Shown here: piece after piece, positions 1 through 5,474 of the stretch | Numbering within the stretch: position 1 is the stretch's first letter | How the letters are laid out: the number at the start of each line of letters is the position of its first letter | Program-made: the position numbers and the translations under genes | Notes under the pieces: generated by a model | What the model saw: only the letters and a program-made list of their open reading frames with translations | Told to the model about the DNA's origin: nothing | The model's database searches: none | Origin: an uncultured Oscillospiraceae bacterium | GTDB taxonomy: Bacteria > Bacillota > Clostridia > Oscillospirales > Acutalibacteraceae | DNA length: 5,474 nt | Assembly (NCBI GenBank): GCA_900553525.1 | Contig: USDZ01000120.1 | Location: 1 to 5,474, forward strand | Reading direction: 5' to 3'

Positions 1-2
1 CG

Positions 3-1049
3 ATGAACACGGACGGCTGCTTCATCACGCTGAGCGTGCGCGCCGCGGTCGAAAAGGAGGCGGGGCCGGACCGGAGCGGCGCGTACGACGTCGTAGCAAG
101 GCGCGCCGGCCTCGTGAAGTCGGTCGCGGCCGCCTGCGGGTTGCTTCCGAAGGAATCGGTGGATCCCGCGGTCTACGCGGTGGTCGTTTCTATCCGCCTT
201 CCCCGGGTGCTGTGCGGCTTGCTGGCGGGAAGCGGACTTGCCCTGTCGGGCGCCGTGATGCAAGGGATTTTCCGTAACCCTCTGGCCGATCCCGGGCTAC
301 TCGGCGTGTCGGCGGGAGGCGGGTTCGGCGCCCTGTTGTCAATGACGGCAGGGGCTTCCTCCCTGCTATTTTTGCCAGGCGCCTCTTTTCTGGGCGCTCT
401 CACGGCGGTGGGCCTGATTCTGGCCGTGTCGGCCGCGGCTGGACGGCGGGGAGGCGGACGCATCTCCACCGTAACGCTGGTGATGAGCGGCATGGCGGTC
501 AGCGCTCTGTTCGGCGCGGCCACCTCTCTGTTGCTGTCGGTGTCCAACGAGTACCAGGTGACGGCCTACATGTTCTGGAGCATGGGAGGGCTCTCCAACC
601 GGCGGTGGGAACACGTACTGGTTATGGCGGTACCGGTACTCGTCTGTGTGATGGCGGTGCTGCTGCTTTCCCCCCGTCTGGATCTGCTGTTGCTCGGAGA
701 CGAACAGGCCCGAGCTCTGGGCATTCACGCGGGACGGTGGCGCCTGTTATTTATCCTGCTGGTCTCTCTCTGTACCGCCTGTATCGTCTGTGTGACCGGA
801 CCGATCGGGTTCGTAGGTCTGATGGTGCCGCATATGATGCGGATGCTCACCGGTCCGTCCCACCGGAGGCTCTGTCTGGCCTCGGTTTTTGCGGGTGGTG
901 TCTTCCTGATGCTCTGCGACAGCCTGGTACGGGGCCTTGCGGGACTCCAAGGCCGGGAATTTTCTGTCGGGATCGTCACCGCCCTGCTCGGCGCCCCCTA
1001 TTTTCTCTTCCTGCTCTGCTCGAAGAAGAATCGGATGGGCGGGCTGTAA
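3..1049 (+). CDS. FecCD/BtuC-family ABC importer permease (iron-siderophore, heme or cobalamin type)
   Basis: Membrane permease subunit of a type II ABC importer, expected to work as a homodimer that passes an iron chelate, heme or cobalamin handed over by a binding protein. Family hallmarks are clear: IRLPRVL (residues 64-70), SGAVMQGIFRNPLADPGLLGVS (82-103, read in two halves), FWSMGGLSNRRW (191-202), the cytoplasmic coupling segment LGDEQARALGIHA (231-243) that contacts the ATPase, GPIGFVGLMVPHMMR (266-280), and near the C-terminus VGIVTALLGAPYF (322-334). From the ATG at 3 the length is 348 residues, normal for the family. Residues 1-50 are odd: the usual hydrophobic first helix is replaced by a charged stretch (R13, E17, K18, E19, D23, R24). 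Only two bases precede the ATG, so the frame may continue upstream and the true start is unknown. The ATPase gene follows 28 bases downstream, presumably in the same operon. The family is secure; the substrate is not. Confidence 0.92.
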   Translation: MNTDGCFITLSVRAAVEKEAGPDRSGAYDVVARRAGLVKSVAAACGLLPKESVDPAVYAVVVSIRLPRVLCGLLAGSGLALSGAVMQGIFRNPLADPGLLGVSAGGGFGALLSMTAGASSLLFLPGASFLGALTAVGLILAVSAAAGRRGGGRISTVTLVMSGMAVSALFGAATSLLLSVSNEYQVTAYMFWSMGGLSNRRWEHVLVMAVPVLVCVMAVLLLSPRLDLLLLGDEQARALGIHAGRWRLLFILLVSLCTACIVCVTGPIGFVGLMVPHMMRMLTGPSHRRLCLASVFAGGVFLMLCDSLVRGLAGLQGREFSVGIVTALLGAPYFLFLLCSKKNRMGGL

Positions 1050-1062
1050 AAGCGGACACGAA

Positions 1063-1068
1063 AGGGGG
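1063..1068 (+). promoter_or_regulatory. Ribosome binding site of the ABC ATPase gene
   Basis: AGGGGG, within AAAGGGGG at 1061-1068, lies between the permease stop and the ATPase. It directly abuts an in-frame ATG at 1069, leaving no spacer. It stands 9 bases before a second in-frame ATG at 1078, a normal spacing. This favours 1078 as the start. Confidence 0.65.
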
Positions 1069-1077
1069 ATGACCGGG

Positions 1078-1851
1078 ATGCTGGAAGCCAAACACGTTGT
1101 GTATACGGTCCCATCCGGGGACGGAGAAGCGGTGCCCATCCTGCGGGGGGTGGATTTTTGCGCGGAGGCCGGCGTCCTGACCGGCATTGTCGGCCCGAAC
1201 GGTGCCGGAAAAACCACTCTGTTGCGGGCCTTGGCGGGATTACTGCCGGTGGAAGGGGACATCCTGTTGGACAAGACCCCCGTCTCCGCCTGTCCGCCCC
1301 GAAAATTAGCGCGTAAAATCGCGTATATGCATCAGGATACGGCGGTACCGTTTGATTTTACCGCTGCCCAGGTGGTCGCTATGGGACGCAGCCCCTGGAT
1401 CGGGGCGGTCGCCGTGCCTTCTCCCTCCGACCCTCGGGTGGTGCGGGCGATGGAACTGATCGGCTGTTCCAGGGTCGCGTCCCGCCCGATCAGCCGTTTA
1501 TCGGGCGGGGAACGGCAGCGGGTGATGCTCGCCCGGGCTCTGGCTCAGGATACTCCCTGCCTTCTGCTTGATGAGCCGACGGCCAGTCTGGACATTCGCC
1601 ATGCCTATGAGGTATTCCGGATCTGTCGGAAAGCAGCGGCGGAAGGGCGGCTCGTGACGGTGGTTCTGCATGATCTGCGCCAAGCGGCTCACTTCTGCTC
1701 TCGCCTTTATTTGATGAAAGCGGGACTTGTCATCGCCGCCGGGCCGCCGGAGGAGGTCCTGACCTCGGAGCGGATTTTGGAGGCATACGGGGTGGAAACA
1801 CTGGTCTTTCGGAACCCTGCGGGGGAATGGGATTACACCGTTCGGACATAG
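1078..1851 (+). CDS. ABC importer ATP-binding protein, FecE/FepC/HmuV/BtuD type
   Basis: Cytoplasmic ATPase that would power the neighbouring FecCD permease. At 257 residues it has the usual family length. All nucleotide-binding motifs are present in order: Walker A GPNGAGKT (39-46, K45), Q-loop YMHQD (Q86), the VVAMGRSPW segment (99-107) typical of the iron-chelate/B12 branch, signature LSGGERQ (141-147), Walker B LLLDEP (162-167, catalytic E166), D-loop SLD (170-172) and H-loop histidine (H198). No key residue is missing, so it should be active. The start at 1078 is preferred because the Shine-Dalgarno site then sits 9 bases upstream; the ATG at 1069 would add three residues (MTG). It lies 28 bases after the permease and is the last gene of the + strand group, followed by a terminator. 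Substrate (ferric siderophore, heme or cobalamin) cannot be read from the ATPase alone. Confidence 0.94.
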   Translation: MLEAKHVVYTVPSGDGEAVPILRGVDFCAEAGVLTGIVGPNGAGKTTLLRALAGLLPVEGDILLDKTPVSACPPRKLARKIAYMHQDTAVPFDFTAAQVVAMGRSPWIGAVAVPSPSDPRVVRAMELIGCSRVASRPISRLSGGERQRVMLARALAQDTPCLLLDEPTASLDIRHAYEVFRICRKAAAEGRLVTVVLHDLRQAAHFCSRLYLMKAGLVIAAGPPEEVLTSERILEAYGVETLVFRNPAGEWDYTVRT

Positions 1852-1886
1852 GCAAATGGTGTCTGTCCCCCATGTCCGTTGTTTTT
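1843..1886 (+). terminator. Possible weak terminator overlapping the ATPase stop codon
   Basis: A perfect 7-base inverted repeat, CGGACAT (1843-1849) and ATGTCCG (1872-1878), encloses a 22-base loop and is followed at once by the T-rich run TTGTTTTT (1879-1886). The left arm includes the last bases of the ATPase gene. GGACA can also pair with a second TGTCC at 1864-1868, giving a competing fold. The long loop makes this a weak terminator at best, possibly a first step ahead of the stronger hairpin at 1900-1944. Confidence 0.3.
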
Positions 1887-1899
1887 CCCGAACAATCTG

Positions 1900-1944
1900 A
1901 AAGGGGCTGTCGCAAAAGGAATCCTTTTGCAGCAGCCCCTTTTT
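1900..1944 (+). terminator. Rho-independent terminator, strongest on the + strand, possibly bidirectional
   Basis: Long hairpin ending in a T run. The outer stem pairs AAAGGGGCTG (1900-1909) with CAGCCCCTTT (1933-1942). After a small internal loop (TC against AG), the inner stem pairs GCAAAAGG (1912-1919) with CCTTTTGC (1923-1930), leaving a three-base loop AAT. Five Ts (1940-1944) follow in the + direction, so it ends the transporter transcript. Read on the - strand, the same hairpin is followed by only TTT then CAGATTGTT, so it may stop argF transcripts less efficiently. Confidence 0.88.
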
Positions 1945-1958
1945 CATGTCAACCCTCC

Positions 1959-1993
1959 GGCGTTTCCACCCGGCTTTCAACCGGAAACACGCC
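1959..1993 (-). other. Imperfect hairpin in the argF 3' untranslated region
   Basis: On the - strand, 12 bases beyond the argF stop codon, an inner stem CCGGTT/AGCCGG (1984-1979 with 1975-1970, one G-U pair, loop GAA) is nested in an outer stem GGCG..TTT/AAACGCC (1993-1985 with 1965-1959) with bulges on both sides. No T run follows, so it is not a canonical terminator. It could protect the 3' end of the argF message or pause polymerase ahead of the hairpin at 1900-1942. It may also be chance pairing. Confidence 0.3.
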
Positions 1994-2005
1994 CTGCAAG
2001 GTCTC

Positions 2006-2911
2006 TTACTTCATCAGCGTGACCAAAACCGCTTTTTGCGCGTGGAGGCGGTTTTCGGCTTCGTCGAAAATCTCCTTTGCATGGGCCTCGAATACCGCAG
2101 CGGTGATCTCCTCTCCCCGGTGAGCGGGCAGGCAGTGCTGCACCATGCAACCGGGATTGGCAGCGGCCAGAAGCCCGTCGTTGACCTGATACCCCTGGAA
2201 AGCGGCACGGCGTTTCTCCGCTTCTCCTTCCTGGCCCATGGAGGCCCACACGTCGGTGAATATCACATCCGCTCCCGCGGCCGCTTCCAGGCAGTCGGCG
2301 GTCAGGGTGAAGGCGTCGCCGTAGCCAGCGGCAAATTCCAGTACCTCCTGCGCAGGCCGGTATCCGTCGGGACAGGCCGCAGCCACCCGCATACCGGTCT
2401 TGAGTCCGCCCACGATCAAGGAATTCGCCATATTGTTGCCGTCCCCGATATAAGCCATCTTCAGCCCTTCCAGGATCCCCTTATGCTCCCGCACCGTCAT
2501 CAGATCGGCGAGCACCTGGCAGGGATGGCAGAAATCGGTCAGCCCGTTGATGACCGGGATACTTCCCACCCGGGCGAGAGTTTCCACCTCTTCCTGATCA
2601 AAGGTACGGATCATGATACCGTCCAAGTACCGGGAAAGCACTCGGGCGGTGTCTTCCACCGGTTCCCCCCGGCCAATTTGGAGATCATGAGAGGAGAGGA
2701 ACAGGCCGTATCCGCCGAGTTGATAGATACCGGTCTCAAAGGAGACCCGCGTGCGGGTGGAGGCCTTCTGGAAAATCATGCCCAGGGTCTTCCCCGCAAG
2801 CAGAGGGTGGCGGATGCCGTGTCCCAGCTCGTATTTGAGCTGATCCGCGAGATTGAGAATGCCGATGATCTCCTCTTTGGAGAGATCCAGCAGCTTGAGA
2901 AGATGCTTCAT
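2006..2911 (-). CDS. argF: Ornithine carbamoyltransferase (anabolic)
   Basis: Catalyses carbamoyl phosphate + ornithine to citrulline + phosphate in the cytoplasm, the sixth step of the cyclic arginine pathway; the family is usually a homotrimer. At 301 residues it has standard length. The carbamoyl-phosphate loop STRTR is at 51-55 (in FQKASTRTRVSFE), R102 follows in IMIRTF, HPCQ is at 129-132, the ornithine-side GDGNN at 156-160, the SMG loop at 224-226 (DVWASMG) and HCLPAHRG at 259-266. HPCQ plus SMG identifies an ornithine rather than aspartate carbamoyltransferase. The start at 2911 is chosen because MKHLLKLLDLS is the usual N-terminus and AAAGGGG sits 7 bases upstream; an in-frame ATG at 2950 would add 13 unlikely residues. 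It lies 174 bases downstream of argD, farther than the other gaps in the run, so it may have extra regulation. The place beside argJ-argB-argD supports a biosynthetic rather than arginine-deiminase role. Confidence 0.97.
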   Translation of the reverse strand: MKHLLKLLDLSKEEIIGILNLADQLKYELGHGIRHPLLAGKTLGMIFQKASTRTRVSFETGIYQLGGYGLFLSSHDLQIGRGEPVEDTARVLSRYLDGIMIRTFDQEEVETLARVGSIPVINGLTDFCHPCQVLADLMTVREHKGILEGLKMAYIGDGNNMANSLIVGGLKTGMRVAAACPDGYRPAQEVLEFAAGYGDAFTLTADCLEAAAGADVIFTDVWASMGQEGEAEKRRAAFQGYQVNDGLLAAANPGCMVQHCLPAHRGEEITAAVFEAHAKEIFDEAENRLHAQKAVLVTLMK

Positions 2912-2918
2912 GAAGAGG

Positions 2919-2925
2919 CCCCTTT
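2919..2925 (-). promoter_or_regulatory. Ribosome binding site of argF
   Basis: AAAGGGG on the - strand ends 7 bases before the ATG at 2911. It decides that start over the upstream in-frame ATG at 2950, which has no comparable purine-rich site in front of it. Confidence 0.8.
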
Positions 2926-2933
2926 CTATACTA

Positions 2934-2951
2934 AATGGAATATCATGCAAT
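2934..2951 (-). promoter_or_regulatory. Candidate arginine-repressor (ArgR/AhrC) box upstream of argF
   Basis: The 18-base - strand sequence ATTGCATGATATTCCATT matches 7 of the 10 core positions of the general ARG box pattern (TGAAT, four A/T, ATTCA), with TG.AT and .T.CA kept and one G in the A/T centre. It lies in the AT-rich part of the spacer, 23 bases before the argF start codon and just above the ribosome site. ArgR/AhrC proteins commonly repress argF by binding such palindromes. A single imperfect box in AT-rich DNA is weak evidence, and no argR gene is in the window. Confidence 0.28.
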
Positions 2952-3085
2952 TAATCAACTTAAAGTTTTCTATATCCCTGGCAAACACCCATATTTTTAA
3001 CCGGCTGTTTGCAACCGACGGCAAGTCTACACATGGATATGCGCGGAGGTCTCCGGTTCCCCCAACACACCATTGGAAGCCGGTC

Positions 3086-4258
3086 TTACAGCGCTGACAG
3101 CACGGCCTCCAACCGCTCGAGTCCCCGATCCATATCCTCCCGCGTGATGTTCAGGGGGGGCAGGAAGCGCAGTCGGGTCTTGGCGGTGAGAACGAGCAGC
3201 CCCTTTCGAACGCATTGGGATGCCACCTCTTTGGCATCGGCGGCATCCAGGGCCGCGCCCAGCATCATGCCAAGTCCCTGCACCTCCGTCACATGGGGCA
3301 TGGCCTGGAGACGAGACCGCAGATAGGCGCCCTTTTCCTCCACCTCCCGCAAAAAGGCGGGATCGGTCAGCCGGGAGAGCATATACCGGCCCGCAGCGCA
3401 GGCTACGGGATTGCCTCCAAAGGTGGAGCCGTGGGTTCCAGCCGACAACACATTGCCGAACGTTTCGGCACATAAACAGGCGCCGATCGGCAATCCGCCG
3501 CCTAGACCCTTCGCCATGGTAACGACATCGGGCCGAATTCCTGCATGCTCACAGGCCAGAAACCGGCCGGTACGGCCGGCGCCGGTCTGCACCTCATCGA
3601 TGATCAGCAGAATGTCCCGGGCTGTGCAAAGCTCTCGCACCCCCCGCAGATAATCGAAATCCAGAGGCAGAACGCCTCCCTCTCCCTGCACGCATTCGAG
3701 CATCAAGGCACAGACCGTCCCGTCCATCGACTGCTTTACAGCATCCAGGTCGTTTGCGGGCAGATACCGGAAGCCTCCCGTGAAGGGATAAAAAAAGCGA
3801 TGGAAATCGTCTTGTCCAGTGGCGGCCAAAGTGGTCACCGTCCGGCCGTGAAAGGAATTTTGCAGGGTTAAAACGGTGCTGCGCCCCTCCCCGTAACGAT
3901 CAAAGCTGTATTTGCGGGCCAGTTTGATCGCGCATTCGTTGGCTTCCGCCCCCGAATTGCAGAGGAAGACTCGGGCCATGCCCGCGGCGGCGCAGAGTTC
4001 CCGCGCAAAAGCAGTCTGAACCGGGTTGTCATATAAATTTGAGATGTGCTGAAGCCGCCCGGCCTGTTCTGTGACGGCTTTTACCCAGCCTGGTTCGCAG
4101 TAGCCCAGAGCATTGACCCCGATCCCGCTGCCAAAATCAATGTATTCCCGGCCCTGCGTATCCACGGCGACGGCGCCCGCGCCGTGGTCCAATTCGATGT
4201 CGAAGCGGCCATAGGTCGGCATCAAGCCGCTGTCTCCGGCGGAAAATATAGACTCCAT
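3086..4258 (-). CDS. argD: Acetylornithine aminotransferase
   Basis: PLP-dependent class III aminotransferase that converts N-acetylglutamate 5-semialdehyde and glutamate to N-acetylornithine and 2-oxoglutarate. At 390 residues it is typical for ArgD. Visible motifs in order are IDFGSGIGVNALGY (40-53), the phosphate-binding NSGAEANE (101-108), FHGRT (136-140), ECVQGEGGV (188-196), the cofactor-ring IIDEVQTGAGRTG (219-231, D221) and TMAKGLGGGLPIGA (247-260), where K250 should form the Schiff base with PLP. The frame stays open for 51 codons upstream into argB, but MESIF at 4258 is the better start: AAAGGAG lies 9 bases ahead and the upstream residues do not resemble the family. The gap to argB is 37 bases, so the two are surely cotranscribed. 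Related class III enzymes (succinylornithine or GABA aminotransferases) are less likely in this context. Confidence 0.96.
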   Translation of the reverse strand: MESIFSAGDSGLMPTYGRFDIELDHGAGAVAVDTQGREYIDFGSGIGVNALGYCEPGWVKAVTEQAGRLQHISNLYDNPVQTAFARELCAAAGMARVFLCNSGAEANECAIKLARKYSFDRYGEGRSTVLTLQNSFHGRTVTTLAATGQDDFHRFFYPFTGGFRYLPANDLDAVKQSMDGTVCALMLECVQGEGGVLPLDFDYLRGVRELCTARDILLIIDEVQTGAGRTGRFLACEHAGIRPDVVTMAKGLGGGLPIGACLCAETFGNVLSAGTHGSTFGGNPVACAAGRYMLSRLTDPAFLREVEEKGAYLRSRLQAMPHVTEVQGLGMMLGAALDAADAKEVASQCVRKGLLVLTAKTRLRFLPPLNITREDMDRGLERLEAVLSAL

Positions 4259-4267
4259 GCAACACAA

Positions 4268-4274
4268 CTCCTTT
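4268..4274 (-). promoter_or_regulatory. Ribosome binding site of argD
   Basis: AAAGGAG on the - strand, 9 bases before the ATG at 4258, within the 37-base argB-argD gap. It fixes the argD start and rules out the longer frame that overlaps the end of argB. Confidence 0.85.
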
Positions 4275-4295
4275 GTTTCAGGGCCATGTCCCGTT

Positions 4296-5150
4296 TTACA
4301 GGAACATGGTGCCGATACCCTCGTCGGTGAGCATCTCGATGAGGATGGAATGGGGAATCCGGCCGTCGATAATATGGGTGCGGCGCACTCCCCGGCGGAC
4401 CGCCTCCACACAGCAGTCGATTTTTGGAATCATCCCGCCGGTGATGATTCCCAGATGTTTGAGATGGGGCACCTCGCTGACCTGGACCACCGAGATAAGA
4501 GAATCTTCATCGTCCTTGTCGCGCAGTAGGCCTCGCACGTCGGTCATCAGCACCAGCTTTTCCGCTCCCAGCGCCGCGGCGATCTGGGAGGCGGCGATGT
4601 CGGCATTGATATTGTAGGTCTCGCCGTCCTCTCCGGCGGCGATGGTGGCCACCACTGGGATGGTCCCGCTGTCCAGGCTGGTGCGGATCAGCGTCGTATT
4701 GACATGGGTGACGTCGCCGACAAACCCCAGATCCTCTGCTCGATGACGGACTGCCTTGATCATGCCGCCGTCCAGGCCGCACAGGCCGATCGCCCGGCCG
4801 CCGTGCGCTTCCAGTTGCTGGACGAGGGATTTGTTGACCTTGCCCGCCAGAACCATCTCGACCACTTCCATGGTCTCTCGGTCGGTGTAGCGCAGACCGC
4901 CGACAAACCGCGATTCCTTGCCGATCTTTTTGAGCATGGCGCTGATCTCGGGCCCGCCGCCGTGAACGAGCACCACCCGGATACCCACGGTGGAGAGCAG
5001 GACTATGTCCTGCATGACGGCGGATTTCAGCTCGTCGCTGATCATGGCGTTGCCTCCGTATTTGATGACGACGGTCTTGCCCGCGTATTGTTTAATATAC
5101 GGCAGGGCCTGGGTAAGAACCTGAGCCCTGTCGGCGGTAGAAATGTTCAT
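4296..5150 (-). CDS. argB: Acetylglutamate kinase
   Basis: Amino-acid kinase family enzyme that phosphorylates N-acetylglutamate with ATP, the second and usually controlled step of arginine synthesis. With the start at 5150 it has 284 residues. KYGGNAM (30-36) and HGGGPEI (63-69) form the phosphate-binding glycine loops; GGLRYTD (84-90), VNKSL (105-109), GLCGLDGGMIKA (122-133), YNINADIAAS (179-188) and LMTDVRGLL (201-209) follow in family order. About 25 residues precede the first strand (ISTADRAQVLTQALPYI), matching the extra N-terminal helix of arginine-inhibited hexameric kinases, and the C-terminal PHSILIEMLTDEGIGTM (266-282) matches the arginine-site region of that class. Feedback inhibition by arginine is therefore inferred. 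MNIST is the usual N-terminus and GAAGG lies 7 bases upstream; an ATG at 5168 with AGGA 6 bases ahead would add six residues and cannot be excluded. Confidence 0.96.
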   Translation of the reverse strand: MNISTADRAQVLTQALPYIKQYAGKTVVIKYGGNAMISDELKSAVMQDIVLLSTVGIRVVLVHGGGPEISAMLKKIGKESRFVGGLRYTDRETMEVVEMVLAGKVNKSLVQQLEAHGGRAIGLCGLDGGMIKAVRHRAEDLGFVGDVTHVNTTLIRTSLDSGTIPVVATIAAGEDGETYNINADIAASQIAAALGAEKLVLMTDVRGLLRDKDDEDSLISVVQVSEVPHLKHLGIITGGMIPKIDCCVEAVRRGVRRTHIIDGRIPHSILIEMLTDEGIGTMFL

Positions 5151-5157
5151 GACACAA

Positions 5158-5162
5158 CCTTC
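5158..5162 (-). promoter_or_regulatory. Ribosome binding site supporting the argB start at 5150
   Basis: GAAGG on the - strand, 7 bases before the ATG at 5150. A competing AGGA (5178-5175) lies 6 bases before the in-frame ATG at 5168. The two sites have similar strength, so the choice rests on the N-terminus MNIST resembling other acetylglutamate kinases. Confidence 0.5.
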
Positions 5163-5220
5163 ATTCATGCAGAATCCTAAAATAAGCGATTTTTCCTTAT
5201 AAAAATAAAGCCCAAGTCTT

Positions 5221-5474
5221 TTAGCTGCGGTAGTCCCCGTTGATCTTCACATAATCATAGGTCAGATCGCAGCCCCAAGCCGTAGCTGTGGCCTCCCCGT
5301 CCCGCAGCCGGATATCGACCGACACCTCGGGTTCGGTCAAGATGGTCTTGGCCTCGGCCTCGTCAAAAGGGATGCCTGTGCCGTTCCGGCAGACCTCGAT
5401 CCGGCCAGCCTTGGAAACGAACGCGACATCGACACCGGATACATCCACTTTCGCCCCCGAATACCCGATGGCGC
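5221..5474 (-). CDS. argJ: Glutamate N-acetyltransferase / amino-acid acetyltransferase ArgJ, C-terminal part
   Basis: The 3' end of argJ, cut by the window edge; 83 residues and the stop are visible of a protein normally about 400 long. ArgJ transfers acetyl from N-acetylornithine to glutamate, closing the acetyl cycle, and some members also use acetyl-CoA. The visible part belongs to the beta chain made after self-cleavage at an internal threonine that lies outside the window, so that site and the catalytic residues cannot be checked. Recognition rests on the family C-terminus: AIGYSGAKVDVSG near the cut, NGTGIPFDEAEAK, then ATAWGCDLTYDYVKINGDYRS as the last residues, read in overlapping pieces. 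It lies first in the visible arginine run, 70 bases before argB; argC is expected further upstream. The frame continues through the edge, so no start can be assigned. Whether the enzyme is mono- or bifunctional cannot be told. Confidence 0.95.
   Translation of the reverse strand, partial: AIGYSGAKVDVSGVDVAFVSKAGRIEVCRNGTGIPFDEAEAKTILTEPEVSVDIRLRDGEATATAWGCDLTYDYVKINGDYRS

Larger units (their letters stand above)
2912..3085 (-). other. argD-argF intergenic spacer, possible argF leader or promoter region
   Basis: This 174-base gap is long for the arginine run. The argD-proximal half is GC-rich; the argF-proximal part (about 2926-3000) is strongly AT-rich, as expected of promoter DNA. A weak promoter-like pair on the - strand is TTGCCA (2984-2979) with TAAGTT (2962-2957), 16 bases apart, which would start transcription near 2950. 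A short stem CGGTTG/CAGCCG (3017-3012 with 3007-3002, loop CAAA) has no T run after it. No open frame, T-box or riboswitch was recognised. The region may let argF be transcribed separately from argJBD. Confidence 0.35.

Noticed and set aside
53..60. A perfect AAAAGGAGG Shine-Dalgarno-like sequence inside the permease N-terminal region, which might mark an internal start.
   Set aside because: No ATG, GTG or TTG lies 5-12 bases downstream. The first in-frame alternative (GTG at 114) is more than 50 bases away. The sequence is explained by Glu-Lys-Glu codons.
2912..2950. A 13-residue N-terminal extension of ArgF from the ATG at 2950.
   Set aside because: It lies over the AAAGGGG ribosome site that serves the start at 2911, and MKHLLKLLDLS is the usual N-terminus.
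2928..2958. A promoter-like pair TTGATT (2958-2953) and TAGTAT (2933-2928) on the - strand before argF.
   Set aside because: The spacing is 19 bases and transcription would start near 2921, inside the argF ribosome site, leaving an untranslatable leader.
3002..3017. A small hairpin in the argD-argF spacer considered as an argD terminator.
   Set aside because: The six-pair stem has a G-U pair and is followed on the - strand by GTTAAAAATA, not a T run.
1946..3097. A long open frame on the + strand (383 codons) across argF.
   Set aside because: It is antisense to the clear ornithine carbamoyltransferase gene, runs through the intergenic spacer, and its product shows no family motif. It is a by-product of GC-rich codon use in argF.
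4259..4411. A 51-codon upstream extension of argD overlapping the end of argB.
   Set aside because: The residues are unlike any ArgD N-terminus, the region is coding for argB in another frame, and AAAGGAG is correctly placed for the start at 4258.
5151..5220. The AT-rich argJ-argB gap, considered as an internal promoter.
   Set aside because: No pair of -35 and -10 elements with 16-18 base spacing could be found, and the gap is short enough for simple cotranscription.

Overview
The window reads as a stretch of chromosome from a moderately GC-rich Gram-positive bacterium, most likely a Clostridia member of the Oscillospiraceae/Ruminococcaceae type. This rests on strong purine-rich Shine-Dalgarno sites (AAAGGAG, AAAGGGG), the gene order argJ-argB-argD-argF, clostridial-style arginine proteins, a hairpin plus U-run terminator, and GC-rich genes (65-75% by hand count over the first 300 bases) separated by AT-rich spacers. 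The genus cannot be fixed from this sequence.

Layout: two convergent gene groups. On the + strand (about 1-1851) are the last two genes of an iron-siderophore/heme/cobalamin-type ABC importer: a FecCD/BtuC-family permease, then its ATPase 28 bases downstream. The substrate-binding protein is not in the window and would be expected upstream. A 154-base convergent intergenic region (1852-2005) follows, with one strong hairpin terminator and two weaker inverted repeats. On the - strand (5474 down to 2006) is an arginine biosynthesis run: the 3' end of argJ, then complete argB, argD and argF. The argJ-argB and argB-argD gaps are short (70 and 37 bases). argF sits behind a 174-base spacer that is AT-rich next to argF and may carry its own control site.

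How the genes work together: ArgJ makes N-acetylglutamate by moving acetyl from N-acetylornithine to glutamate. ArgB phosphorylates N-acetylglutamate. ArgC (not seen, probably upstream of argJ) reduces the product to the semialdehyde. ArgD transaminates that to N-acetylornithine, ArgJ deacetylates it to ornithine, and ArgF carbamoylates ornithine to citrulline. The permease and ATPase would form the membrane and motor parts of a metal-chelate or corrinoid importer; nothing here links it functionally to arginine synthesis.

No previously undescribed system was found. The content is ordinary core metabolism and transport. The points worth a second look are the permease's missing first membrane helix, the stacked hairpins between the convergent groups, the spacer before argF with an arginine-repressor-like palindrome, and an arginine-feedback signature in ArgB. 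No tRNA, rRNA, CRISPR array, insertion sequence or riboswitch was recognised. No gene-free stretch exceeds 300 bases.
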